Positions 26,955-34,733 of a stretch of DNA of 64,000 bases are shown in pieces. Source of the stretch: Clostridia bacterium (GTDB taxonomy: Bacteria > Bacillota > Clostridia > Oscillospirales > QAKW01); the NCBI GenBank assembly GCA_017937065.1, contig JAGBEI010000009.1, forward strand, positions 35,431 through 99,430. Direction: 5' to 3'. Position numbers and translations under genes: made by a program. The notes beneath the pieces were generated by a model that was not told the DNA's origin, made no database searches, and saw nothing but the letters and a program-made list of their open reading frames with translations. Positions within the stretch are counted from its first letter, which is position 1. Each line of letters starts with the position of its first letter.

Positions 26955-27450
26955 GCCCTTTATCAAAAATAAAATCTTTGACAATGCTCCATTCTTTTGT
27001 CAGCCGCTCTAAGGACCAACCCGCGTTTGCGGGACTGGTGGAGGGCAGGGGGTGTGCTTCTATTCCCGTGACATTCTGGCAATATTTTTTGTACAGCCGG
27101 CTTGACTTTCCGCCGTTTGTAAAGATTGCTTTAATGTCGGCGGCGTTCAGTATAACGCTCAGGTCGTTTACTTCAACGTTTTTTATACTGCTGTCGCTGG
27201 AGTTTTCAATATCGCAGCTTTTTATTACATCCCACAGCGCAATGCGGTTGTCGTGTAAAAGCCTGCGTTTTTGTTCTGTTGTTATCGGTGTTTGCTGTCC
27301 GAGTACGGCAGCAATGACTTTCCAGAATCTGTTTTGCGGGTGGTGATAGAAAAAATTACCCTCTCTTGATTTTACAGAGGGAAAGCTGCCGAGAATTAAA
27401 ACAACCGAATTTTTATCATATAGCGGTGCTATTGTATGAATTTCTCTCAC
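26941..27450 (-). CDS. DNA-deoxyinosine (hypoxanthine) glycosylase, UDG superfamily
   Basis: A 169-residue base-excision repair enzyme of the uracil-DNA glycosylase superfamily, family 6 type, which removes deaminated adenine (hypoxanthine) from DNA. Motif 1 region LILGSFPSVKSREGNFFYHH is followed by PQNRFWKVI, and the C-terminal motif is PLPSTSPANAGWSL. The start is GTG, with AGGAGG seven bases upstream. It stands alone next to the tRNA operon; its last bases overlap the tRNA promoter. Family-typical length. Confidence 0.87.
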   Translation of the reverse strand: MREIHTIAPLYDKNSVVLILGSFPSVKSREGNFFYHHPQNRFWKVIAAVLGQQTPITTEQKRRLLHDNRIALWDVIKSCDIENSSDSSIKNVEVNDLSVILNAADIKAIFTNGGKSSRLYKKYCQNVTGIEAHPLPSTSPANAGWSLERLTKEWSIVKDFIFDKGLDNK

Positions 27451-27515
27451 TGTCAGCCTCCTGCATTAAATATTACTGTTATTTTATCAGAAAATGTAAA
27501 AAAATCAAGTCTGCC

Positions 27516-27544
27516 TTGACATGGGTCATTGTATAAAATATACT
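27516..27544 (+). promoter_or_regulatory. Sigma-A promoter of the CPBP protease operon
   Basis: TTGACA, 17 bases, TATACT. It overlaps an in-frame upstream ATG (27521), which therefore cannot be the start of the gene; the transcript would have a very short leader carrying the AAGAAGGTG ribosome binding site. Confidence 0.75.
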
Positions 27545-27565
27545 GTTATGGTAAGAAGGTGTATT

Positions 27566-28573
27566 ATGTTTAATTATTTGAATGAAAATAAAATGACCGA
27601 ACAGGCTCGGACAGAGGGCAAAACTTACTCTCCGTTTGCACTGGTTCTTATTTATTTTGCCGTTATGATTATTGTTAATGTTGTGACAAATATTGTAATG
27701 ACACCCGTTTTGATGCTTCTGCTTTCCGAAAGTGCGGATTTTAAGCCGTTTTTAACCTCTCTGATGCAGGCGGACTATACATCTGCTGCGGAGATTTTTT
27801 ATAAGCTGCTGAACGGACTGCCTGAATGGATAAATGTTTTTTCGCTGTTTTTGCAGCTTGTTTTACTGATTGCCGCAGTCATTTTTTGCAGGTTTGTTGA
27901 AAAACGCTCCGTTGCGAGCATGGGCTTTCGCCGCGGTCAGATCATTCCGGAATATCTCAAGGGTCTGTTTGCAGGCGCTGTAATGATGACGGTTGTTGTT
28001 ATGCTTATAAGGCTCAGCGGCGCTGCGGTTTTCGAGGGCTGGCGTAGGTTCAGTGTGCCGACAGTTATATTTTATTTTATAGGCTACATGATTTTCGGCC
28101 TTGCCGAGGAGGCGCTGATTCACGGCTTTTTTATGACAAGCTCCGCCAAAAGCTCCTCTCTTGCATATTCGCTTATTATGAGCTCTGTTCTGTTTTCGTT
28201 TACAAATTCAATGAATTCGGGAGCGTCTGTTTTATGCAGCGTTAATGTTTTCATGTTAGGTCTTTTTTCGGGTCTTTGTGTTATGCGCCGCGGTAACCTG
28301 TGGGGAATGGGTGCGTTTCATGCGGCATGGAATTTTACTCAAAGCGTGATTTTCGGTTTCGGCATGAGCAGTGAGTCTTCGCGGACAAGCATAATGAAGT
28401 TTACCGGAATAGAGGGATATGACAGCCTGAACGGCGGCATTTATGGGCTTGAGGGCGGTCTGATTGTTACGCTGGTGCTGTTTTTGGCAATCGGCGCCGT
28501 GCTGATATCAAAGCCCAATAGCAGGGAAGCGGTGATAAGGGCGGTGCCTGAGTCTGGAGAGGAGAATAAGTAA
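27566..28573 (+). CDS. CPBP-family intramembrane metalloprotease-like protein
   Basis: A 335-residue membrane protein with about eight hydrophobic segments and the CPBP (Abi/Rce1-like) domain in its second half. Motif 1 reads EEALIHG (about residues 181-187): the two Glu are kept but the usual Arg of EExxxR is His. The second motif is HAAWN (H252, N256). Relatives act in prenyl-protein processing or bacteriocin self-protection; the function here is unknown and the Arg-to-His change leaves activity uncertain. ATG 27566 was chosen because AAGAAGGTG precedes it and the promoter covers the upstream ATG. A PAP2 gene follows two bases after its stop. Confidence 0.82.
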   Translation: MFNYLNENKMTEQARTEGKTYSPFALVLIYFAVMIIVNVVTNIVMTPVLMLLLSESADFKPFLTSLMQADYTSAAEIFYKLLNGLPEWINVFSLFLQLVLLIAAVIFCRFVEKRSVASMGFRRGQIIPEYLKGLFAGAVMMTVVVMLIRLSGAAVFEGWRRFSVPTVIFYFIGYMIFGLAEEALIHGFFMTSSAKSSSLAYSLIMSSVLFSFTNSMNSGASVLCSVNVFMLGLFSGLCVMRRGNLWGMGAFHAAWNFTQSVIFGFGMSSESSRTSIMKFTGIEGYDSLNGGIYGLEGGLIVTLVLFLAIGAVLISKPNSREAVIRAVPESGEENK

Positions 28574-28575
28574 AT

Positions 28576-29250
28576 ATGAGTTTTTTTGCAACCTGGCTTG
28601 ACAGTACGCTTGCCGGCTTTGACGGCGCCGTAATTAATTTTATGCACGCGCTTGCCGTATCGGCGGGCACCGTGCTGACGCCGCTTATGAGATTTATCAC
28701 GCTAATCGGTGAAAAGGGCTTAATAGTTTTGATTTTGGCTTTAGTGCTGATGTGCTTTTCAAAAACGCGCAGGGCGGGTATATGTGTTTTCGGTGCAGTG
28801 TGCTGCGGCGCGCTGATAACAAGCATCTGTCTGAAGGACGCCGTTGCCCGTATGCGGCCGCTTGAGGCGTCTGAGACTTATCGTGCTTTTTGGCAGTTTG
28901 TAGGCGCGCCTTTTGAGGACGGCTTTTCCTTCCCGTCAGGTCATGTGACGGCGGTTATGGCAGGTCTGAGTGCGCTTTGCGCGTCACTCGGAAAAAACGG
29001 AAAAAAGTATATAATACCGTGCGCCGTCTTTGTTTTGCTGATGGGCATGTCCCGCGTCTATCTTATGGCGCACTATCCCAGCGATGTTATAGGTGCAATT
29101 TTAGTCGGTGCATTGTCGGCTGTTATAGCGTTTTTTATTACAAAGCTTATCTATAAGCTGCTTCAAAAATATTCCGATAATGTATTTTGCAGGTTTGTGC
29201 TGAAATTTGATGTCTGCCGCGCTTATAATAAAAAGCAAAAAACTAATTGA
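28576..29250 (+). CDS. PAP2-family membrane phosphatase
   Basis: A 224-residue integral membrane phosphatase of the type 2 phosphatidic acid phosphatase family, acting on lipid phosphates such as undecaprenyl pyrophosphate or phosphatidate at the outer face. The three family motifs are present: KDAVARMRP, FPSGHVT and SRVYLMAHYPSDV, which include the catalytic His residues. About six membrane helices. It begins two bases after the CPBP gene and precedes an O-acetyltransferase gene by 16 bases, so the three likely form an operon. The substrate is not resolved. Confidence 0.9.
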   Translation: MSFFATWLDSTLAGFDGAVINFMHALAVSAGTVLTPLMRFITLIGEKGLIVLILALVLMCFSKTRRAGICVFGAVCCGALITSICLKDAVARMRPLEASETYRAFWQFVGAPFEDGFSFPSGHVTAVMAGLSALCASLGKNGKKYIIPCAVFVLLMGMSRVYLMAHYPSDVIGAILVGALSAVIAFFITKLIYKLLQKYSDNVFCRFVLKFDVCRAYNKKQKTN

Positions 29251-29266
29251 TTGACGGAGAAAATGT

Positions 29267-29884
29267 ATGAGTGAAGAACAGCGTATTTTTGACGGTAAGC
29301 TGTATTGTCCTGCCGATGCGGATTTAAAGGCAAAAAAGCTGAGAACGCATAATCTTTGTACAAAATACAATGCGACATTTGAAGATGAAACCGAGCTGCG
29401 CTGCAGTATTGTGAGAGATATCTTTTCGCAGCTGGGAGAGGGCTGCTTTTTTCAAGGACCTCTGTTTGTCCATTACGGCTGCCATACCGTAATAGGCAAC
29501 CGGCTGTTTGCCAATTTCAATCTGACTATTCAGGATGATGCTTCCGTCACAATAGGCGATGACTGCAATTTCGGACCGAATGTGGCGATTGTAACACCTC
29601 TGCATCCGCTTTTGCCCGATGAGCGGCTGAAGGTTAGGTTCCCCGACGGCATTGAGCGGCGCGTTTGCCGTGCCAAGCCCGTAAGTATCGGCAATAACTG
29701 CTGGTTCGGTGCAAATGTTACCGTCTGTCCCGGCGTTACCGTCGGGGATAACTGCGTTATCGGCGCGGGCAGTGTTGTGACACGCGATATACCCGACAAC
29801 AGCCTTGCAGTCGGTGTGCCGTGCCGCGTCATACGTCAAATCGGTAAAGAAGACAGCGTATATAAAAATCCGGAGCTTTTTTAA
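29267..29884 (+). CDS. Sugar O-acetyltransferase (maltose/galactoside acetyltransferase type)
   Basis: A 205-residue left-handed beta-helix acetyltransferase that moves acetyl from acetyl-CoA to a sugar hydroxyl, in the LacA/Maa/NodL group. The N-terminal Mac segment (EEQRIFDGKLYCPADADLKA) is followed by hexapeptide repeats such as VTIGDDCNFGPNVAI, IGNNCWFGANVTVCPGVTVG and NCVIGAGSVVTRDIP. The catalytic His is in the LHPLL segment after VAIVTP. Typical length. Ends at a strong terminator. Confidence 0.92.
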   Translation: MSEEQRIFDGKLYCPADADLKAKKLRTHNLCTKYNATFEDETELRCSIVRDIFSQLGEGCFFQGPLFVHYGCHTVIGNRLFANFNLTIQDDASVTIGDDCNFGPNVAIVTPLHPLLPDERLKVRFPDGIERRVCRAKPVSIGNNCWFGANVTVCPGVTVGDNCVIGAGSVVTRDIPDNSLAVGVPCRVIRQIGKEDSVYKNPELF

Positions 29885-29885
29885 A

Positions 29886-29917
29886 AAAGCGCAGTACCCG
29901 TACGGGTACTGCGCTTT
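29886..29917. terminator. Bidirectional terminator (perfect palindrome)
   Basis: AAAGCGCAGTACCCG and its exact complement, 15 bp per arm, with T- and A-rich flanks. It separates the acetyltransferase (plus) and a lipoprotein gene (minus), which converge on it. Confidence 0.85.
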
Positions 29918-29936
29918 GTTTATTTCAGACTGATTT

Positions 29937-30461
29937 TTACGGTTTAACCGATGTGTCGCAGTCAAGCGACATGAAGTATTCGGCAGCTGCTTTATTCTTC
30001 TCCGTGCAGTCGTTGCCCTCAAAATCCTTGTCGGCGCTGAAAAACAACACAAACTGATTATTGACGAATGCTTCGTACTCCTTAATGACCTTTCCGCTTG
30101 CGTCGTAAATTATGTATTTGCCCGTTTCCTTGATTTCCGCGAGCTTTTCTGACGGAGCTCTGTAATAGAAAAGCTCCATGTATACATCGTATGAATTTAT
30201 CTTGTAGCTCTCTAACATACTTTCGTCGTCTGATTTTGTCTTTGTTGCGGATTTTATTTTAAATCCGTTTTCGTTCATTGATGCAAGCACCCACAGGGCA
30301 GACCCTTGTTCCACCTTTTTAAGCGACGGCATATCGAAAGGACCTGTGTAATCTTCGCGCTGTTCTAAAATATTTATTCCCGTTTTGTCAGAGCTGCATC
30401 CGAAAACCGAAACGGAAAGCAGGATTATCATTGCGGCAATCGCCAGTTTTTTTATTCTCAT
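29937..30461 (-). CDS. Lipoprotein of unknown function
   Basis: A 174-residue exported lipoprotein. The signal peptide is followed by a lipobox (VSVFGCSS), so the mature protein is lipid-anchored at the Cys near residue 22. The start is ATG 30461, with GAAAGGTTG upstream; a longer reading would begin before the -10 box of its promoter. The mature part is soluble, charged, and has a segment YIIYDASGKVIKEYEAFVNN that looks like a compact beta-sheet. No family is recognised. It is divergent to another lipoprotein gene. Confidence 0.75.
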   Translation of the reverse strand: MRIKKLAIAAMIILLSVSVFGCSSDKTGINILEQREDYTGPFDMPSLKKVEQGSALWVLASMNENGFKIKSATKTKSDDESMLESYKINSYDVYMELFYYRAPSEKLAEIKETGKYIIYDASGKVIKEYEAFVNNQFVLFFSADKDFEGNDCTEKNKAAAEYFMSLDCDTSVKP

Positions 30462-30492
30462 ATGTTGACCAACCTTTCTTTTCTGTATTAAA

Positions 30493-30521
30493 ATAATATC
30501 ATAAAAAAACAGACTGTTCAA
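30493..30521 (-). promoter_or_regulatory. Promoter of the minus-strand lipoprotein gene
   Basis: Minus strand: TTGAAC, 17 bases, TATTAT, 32 bases before the chosen ATG. Confidence 0.6.
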
Positions 30522-30553
30522 TACATATTCGTGATTTATGTTGATTTAAAATA

Positions 30554-30582
30554 TTGAAAGACGGGCGCCGCTGTGATATAAT
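30554..30582 (+). promoter_or_regulatory. Promoter of the plus-strand lipoprotein gene
   Basis: TTGAAA, 17 bases, TATAAT, 33 bases before the ATG. Its -35 is only 32 bases from the -35 of the divergent promoter, so one regulator could control both. Confidence 0.7.
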
Positions 30583-30615
30583 ATTAATAATGTATAAAAA
30601 TAAACGGAGTTAAAA

Positions 30616-31341
30616 ATGAAATTATTAAAAAAAGTATTATCGGTTGTATTGATGTGTGCCGCACTCGCGTCGCTTTCTTCCTGCTCCGACCTTGAGATTA
30701 CCGAGCAGATGCAGGAGGGGATTGATGCATATATTGCAGCGGTCGCACAGAGTGAAAAAAGAGAATCGGGTAGTGTAAAGGTTGTTTCCCTGTCAGAGGA
30801 TAACGCCATTGAATTTAAAAATACCGAATCTGTCATCGAGTGTGATTTTACGGTGACGGAAGGAAAAGTGTCGTATACACGCAGCGACTATCTGAACGGT
30901 GAAAAAGCCGCGGAATACAAATGTGACGGAAACACTGTTCTGCATCGCAGTGATGACAGTGAAGCATGGTCTGACAAGACTGAGGAAAATTCAGCATTTC
31001 TGTCAGCTCAGACAAATCCGCTGACCACGCTTTCTCTCTTCCGTGTCGACAGCAAATACAAAGTGCGCACCGATTATATGACGGATATAAAGTATAACTC
31101 CGTGCCCGATGAGAACGGATATACCTCTGTGGAATTTACGCTTAAGGACAGCACAGTGTCCGATATCCTTGATTATAATAAAGTCAAGGGCATTGTGCGC
31201 CGCTCGGCAGGGCACACAAGAACGTATTATATTGATAGCAGCGGATATATTGCTAAAATTGTCGTTTTAACAAATCAGGTTGTTTTGAATAACGGCAAGG
31301 AGGGGAGCTACAATACCGAAATGACTGTGCTGTGCAGTTGA
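30616..31341 (+). CDS. Lipoprotein of unknown function
   Basis: A 241-residue exported lipoprotein: hydrophobic signal peptide ending in lipobox LSSC near residue 23, then a soluble domain of beta-strand-rich sequence (VIECDFTVTEGKVSYTRSDY, NGYTSVEFTLKDSTVSDILD). The alternation of strands and the final region ending TEMTVLC suggest a LolA/LppX-like or outer-surface beta fold, but no family can be named. ATG follows a weak ACGGAG ribosome binding site. Its stop lies one base from the convergent sigE stop codon, with no terminator between them. Confidence 0.75.
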   Translation: MKLLKKVLSVVLMCAALASLSSCSDLEITEQMQEGIDAYIAAVAQSEKRESGSVKVVSLSEDNAIEFKNTESVIECDFTVTEGKVSYTRSDYLNGEKAAEYKCDGNTVLHRSDDSEAWSDKTEENSAFLSAQTNPLTTLSLFRVDSKYKVRTDYMTDIKYNSVPDENGYTSVEFTLKDSTVSDILDYNKVKGIVRRSAGHTRTYYIDSSGYIAKIVVLTNQVVLNNGKEGSYNTEMTVLCS

Positions 31342-31342
31342 T

Positions 31343-32071
31343 TTATGAGCTTTTTTCTATCTCTTTTCTGAGCCTTATTATAATTTTCTTTTCAAGCCTT
31401 GATATATATGACTGGGAGATGCCCAAAAGGTCTGCGACCTCTTTTTGGGTCATCTCCTTTTGACCTTTCAGACCGAAACGCATTTCCATAATTTGTTTTT
31501 CACGGTCAGACAGCTTTGTCAGCGCCTGAGACAGCATTTGCTTTTCTATGTCGTATTCGAGGTCCTTGTAAACGCTGTCGCTGTCCGTGCCTAAAATATC
31601 GGAGAGCAGCAGCTCGTTGCCGTCCCAGTCGATATTGAGCGGCTCGTCAAGGGAAATCTCGTTTTTTCTGATGTTGCTCTTTCTCAGAAACATCAGTATT
31701 TCATTTTCTATGCATCTTGAAGCGTAAGTTGCAAGCTTTATGTTTTTTTCCGATTTAAAAGTCTTTATCGCTTTTATCAGCCCGATATTTCCTATTGAAA
31801 TCAGGTCGTCTGCCATAATCCCCGTATTTTCAAACCGCTTTGCTATATACACGACAAGGCGCAGGTTGTGTTCAATCAATACCCGCTCTGCCTCGGCGCT
31901 GCCGTTTTCGAGCAGCTGTATGTATTCGCTTTCCTTTTCAGCGGAAAGAGGCGGGGGCAGCGTCATGTAGCTGCCTATGTAATAGACATTGTCCTTTATG
32001 AAAATATCGGGAAATTTTTTAAGAAGATATTTTGCAATTAAAATTCTCAGCTTTTTTAAAATAGCGGTCAT
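31343..32071 (-). CDS. sigE: RNA polymerase sporulation sigma factor SigE
   Basis: A 242-residue sigma-70 family factor, equal in length to Bacillus sigma-E (239). It directs mother-cell transcription after asymmetric division. The first about 27 residues form the hydrophobic pro-sequence that SpoIIGA removes. Region 2: [38 protein letters not shown] and [20 protein letters not shown]. Region 4: [18 protein letters not shown], then the helix-turn-helix [20 protein letters not shown]. It lies 23 bases downstream of spoIIGA, as in other spore formers, but sigG, its usual next gene, is not here. Confidence 0.95.
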   Translation of the reverse strand: MTAILKKLRILIAKYLLKKFPDIFIKDNVYYIGSYMTLPPPLSAEKESEYIQLLENGSAEAERVLIEHNLRLVVYIAKRFENTGIMADDLISIGNIGLIKAIKTFKSEKNIKLATYASRCIENEILMFLRKSNIRKNEISLDEPLNIDWDGNELLLSDILGTDSDSVYKDLEYDIEKQMLSQALTKLSDREKQIMEMRFGLKGQKEMTQKEVADLLGISQSYISRLEKKIIIRLRKEIEKSS

Positions 32072-32094
32072 TGTTCCTGTCCCCCGTTTTTGTT

Positions 32095-32970
32095 TTATAC
32101 TTTTGAATGAAGAAGCGCATTGAACGCACCGTCCGCCGACAGCTGTGTGCCGATAATTCCCACCAGCATCCGTTCAATGCTTGTGTTTTTATCCGCGTCG
32201 GTGATTTTATCCGGCTTAAAGGCGTATACAAAGCTCTTATTCCCGGTAATATCCTTGAACGGCACAACCCTGAGCTTCAGCTCCGGGTGCAGCTCATGCA
32301 GCAGAGGCAGCTCGTCTGTGCTGTTTTCCCTTACCTGACGCAAAAGGCTTTCGCTCAGCTTTCCCTTTAAAGCTTCTGCTTCAATCAGCATTACCGGCAT
32401 CAGGGAAATCGGGTCGTACAGTGTGTTTCCCGTGTCAAACAGTGCGTTTACCGCTACATGTGTTCCGGAAAAATAAATGTTAAGCCGCCGTATTTGCCGC
32501 TTTGCCGCGCGTCCGCCTGATATTTTTGAAAATATTTTTATTATGTAGTAAAATATAAACGTCATAAGTATGACTGCCCACAGCGGCAGGTCGATGTAAT
32601 AAACCCCGTTTGAGGAATTCATTCTCGAGCCGAGCGACGTAAAGTGGTAAAATGCGTACATTCCGCCGCCGTATACTGCGTTTATTACATAATATGTGAC
32701 AAAAATCTTAAAATACGAATAGATGTTTATGTATTTGAAGGAAATAAGTATTATTGCTGCGCTTGCGATAATTTTAAAAATAATTATGTTAAGCAGCTGC
32801 AGCTGAGGGAAAAATATAATTACGCTGTAAAGCGCGCCGGCTGCGGCGCCCAGAAGCATGCGCCATTTCACTGTTTCCCTGCCGCTTATCAGCGCGCTGG
32901 ACGACAGAACTATGTAGTCCACTATCATGTTAAGCAGAAACAGGACATCAACATAAATTGTAAGATTCAA
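32095..32970 (-). CDS. spoIIGA: Sigma-E processing peptidase SpoIIGA
   Basis: Membrane-embedded aspartic-type protease that activates pro-sigma-E at the sporulation septum. The N-terminal half has five membrane helices ([19 protein letters not shown] and following); the C-terminal half is the protease domain, with the catalytic Asp in [13 protein letters not shown], followed by [11 protein letters not shown]. About 291 residues. I place the start at a TTG (32970) preceded by GGAG at 8 bases; an ATG (32976) and GTG (32979) are also in frame but too near that site. The stop is 23 bases from the sigE start, forming the classical spoIIG operon. Confidence 0.92.
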   Translation of the reverse strand: MNLTIYVDVLFLLNMIVDYIVLSSSALISGRETVKWRMLLGAAAGALYSVIIFFPQLQLLNIIIFKIIASAAIILISFKYINIYSYFKIFVTYYVINAVYGGGMYAFYHFTSLGSRMNSSNGVYYIDLPLWAVILMTFIFYYIIKIFSKISGGRAAKRQIRRLNIYFSGTHVAVNALFDTGNTLYDPISLMPVMLIEAEALKGKLSESLLRQVRENSTDELPLLHELHPELKLRVVPFKDITGNKSFVYAFKPDKITDADKNTSIERMLVGIIGTQLSADGAFNALLHSKV

Positions 32971-32991
32971 CGGCATCACTCCGATGTGAAA

Positions 32992-33078
32992 ATTATATTA
33001 TGCCGAGGGTAAACTTTGTGTCATTTTTTGTTAAAGATTAATTAATATTTGAAAAGCGGGTCTTTACTTTTTTCGACA
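32992..33078 (-). promoter_or_regulatory. Candidate Spo0A-dependent spoIIG promoter
   Basis: Minus strand: perfect 0A-box core TGTCGAA at 33078-33072, then ATGACA at 33024-33019 and TATAAT at 32997-32992, separated by 21 bases. The Bacillus spoIIG promoter is known for near-consensus boxes with an abnormally wide (22 bp) spacer and needs Spo0A; the layout here is the same. Confidence 0.5.
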
Positions 33079-33167
33079 TCTGTGGTAAACTTGCTTTTGT
33101 AATTTTGAAAAATGCGGTGTTTTTGTATATATTTTGCCGCATTTACACTTCCAAAGGAATCTGTTAT

Positions 33168-34733
33168 ATGAAGAAAAAGGGCAATATATTTGTCTATCTG
33201 GTGCTTGTGTCGGCGGTGCTTGTTACAAAGGTGCTGGGGCTTGTGCGCAATATGCTGCTTTCGGCAAATTACGGTACGGGCATCGAGGCATCGGCGTTTA
33301 CCGCGGTTTCCAACCTTCCGCTGATTGTATTTGACGTCACTTTCGGTACGGCGATATCCGCGGCGTTTGTTCCTGTTTTCAATGAAAAGCTGACAAATGA
33401 CGGACCGCGGAGTGCAAACCGTTTTGCCAGCAACTTTCTGAATATTGTTTTGCTTTTCGCTGCGGTGCTTGTGGCACTGGGCGTCATTTTTCCGAAGGCG
33501 GCGGTTATGCTTGTTGCCGGAGGCTTTGGCAATGATGCGCAGGCGCTGTCGCTTGCGTCTTCGCTCATGCGCATCATCATGCCGATAATCTGTTTTGCCT
33601 GCGGCACTTTTATTTTTGTGGGTATCCTGCAGTCCTACGGAGAATTTATCGCGCCCTCGCTTGTTTCGCTTTTTTCAAATCTGTCAATGATAGTATACCT
33701 GCTGTTTTTAAACGGGCGTTACGGTATACACGGTCTTGCTGTTGCATTTTGCGCCGGCTGGCTCATGCAGCTTTTGTTTCTTGTTCCGTTTCTCAAAAAG
33801 AAGAAGTTTCATTACAGTGCGGGACTTGATTTTAAGTCTCCCGATATAAAAAAGGTCGCTGTCCTGACGCTTCCGCTCTTTGTTTCCGCGCTTGCACAGC
33901 CTATTAATCAGCTGATTTCGTCCAATCTCAGCTCAGGCATTTCGGAAAGCGGCGTTGCAACCGTAAACTATGCATATAATGCTTATTTTATTGTTGCGGG
34001 TGTGTTTTCGTACGCGCTGACCAATATGTTTTTTCCCGAAATGTCGCGCAGGTTTGCGAGCCGCGATACGGACGGCGCCACCGATATATGCAGGGACATG
34101 CTGTCAACGATTACTGCGGTCATTATGCCGATTATGGTCTTTCTTGCCGCCGTCTCCGAGCCGATAATAAGGATTATATATCAGCGCGGAAAGTTTACGG
34201 CGCAGGATACCGTCAGTGTGGCGCTGCTTCTTACGGTGTATGCCTTCGGTATGATTTTTCTGTCCTGGCAGGATATTCTCAATAAGTTTTTTTACTCGAT
34301 GCAAAAATCTGTTGTGCCGATGATTGCGGCGGCGTCCGGGATTGCCGTAAACCTGATTTTGTCGCTTATTCTGAGCCCGTTTATGGGACTGACCGGACTT
34401 GCACTGTCCACAGTTATAGCAGGCGCTCTCATGACCTTGATTTTATCTCTGTTTACTTTAAAATATACGAGAAATATATTTAAAAAAGACTTTGCCGCGG
34501 AGATTTTAAAGCTCGTTATCGGCGGTGCTGCGGTGTTTGCGGCTTGCTCGCTGATGCTGCGCGTGCTGAATTTTAATACGGCTGTTTTATGGCAGTCGAT
34601 TATGTATACACTTTTAACTTTTGCGGCAGCGTTAGCCGTATATCTGGGCGTTTTGTTTATCCTGCGTTCAAAAAGCATTAATAATATAATAAATTTATTC
34701 GGGAAAGGAGGTAAAACCGATGACATACAGTAA
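33168..34733 (+). CDS. MurJ/MviN-family lipid flippase
   Basis: A 521-residue, about 14-helix membrane protein of the MOP superfamily, MurJ family, which flips lipid II or another polyprenol-linked glycan to the outer face. Family signs: FVYLVLVSAVLVTKVLGLVR at the N-terminus, and the repeated central segments such as LPLFVSALAQPINQLISSNL and RGKFTAQDTVSVALLLTVYA. ATG 33168 is preferred over an upstream ATG because AAAGGAAT precedes it. Its 3' end overlaps the O-antigen-ligase-type gene by 14 bases, so its substrate may be a surface polysaccharide precursor rather than lipid II. Confidence 0.85.
   Translation: MKKKGNIFVYLVLVSAVLVTKVLGLVRNMLLSANYGTGIEASAFTAVSNLPLIVFDVTFGTAISAAFVPVFNEKLTNDGPRSANRFASNFLNIVLLFAAVLVALGVIFPKAAVMLVAGGFGNDAQALSLASSLMRIIMPIICFACGTFIFVGILQSYGEFIAPSLVSLFSNLSMIVYLLFLNGRYGIHGLAVAFCAGWLMQLLFLVPFLKKKKFHYSAGLDFKSPDIKKVAVLTLPLFVSALAQPINQLISSNLSSGISESGVATVNYAYNAYFIVAGVFSYALTNMFFPEMSRRFASRDTDGATDICRDMLSTITAVIMPIMVFLAAVSEPIIRIIYQRGKFTAQDTVSVALLLTVYAFGMIFLSWQDILNKFFYSMQKSVVPMIAAASGIAVNLILSLILSPFMGLTGLALSTVIAGALMTLILSLFTLKYTRNIFKKDFAAEILKLVIGGAAVFAACSLMLRVLNFNTAVLWQSIMYTLLTFAAALAVYLGVLFILRSKSINNIINLFGKGGKTDDIQ

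Noticed and set aside
27521..27565. Longer start for the CPBP protein
   Set aside because: It falls inside a TTGACA-N17-TATACT promoter, so it would not be transcribed.
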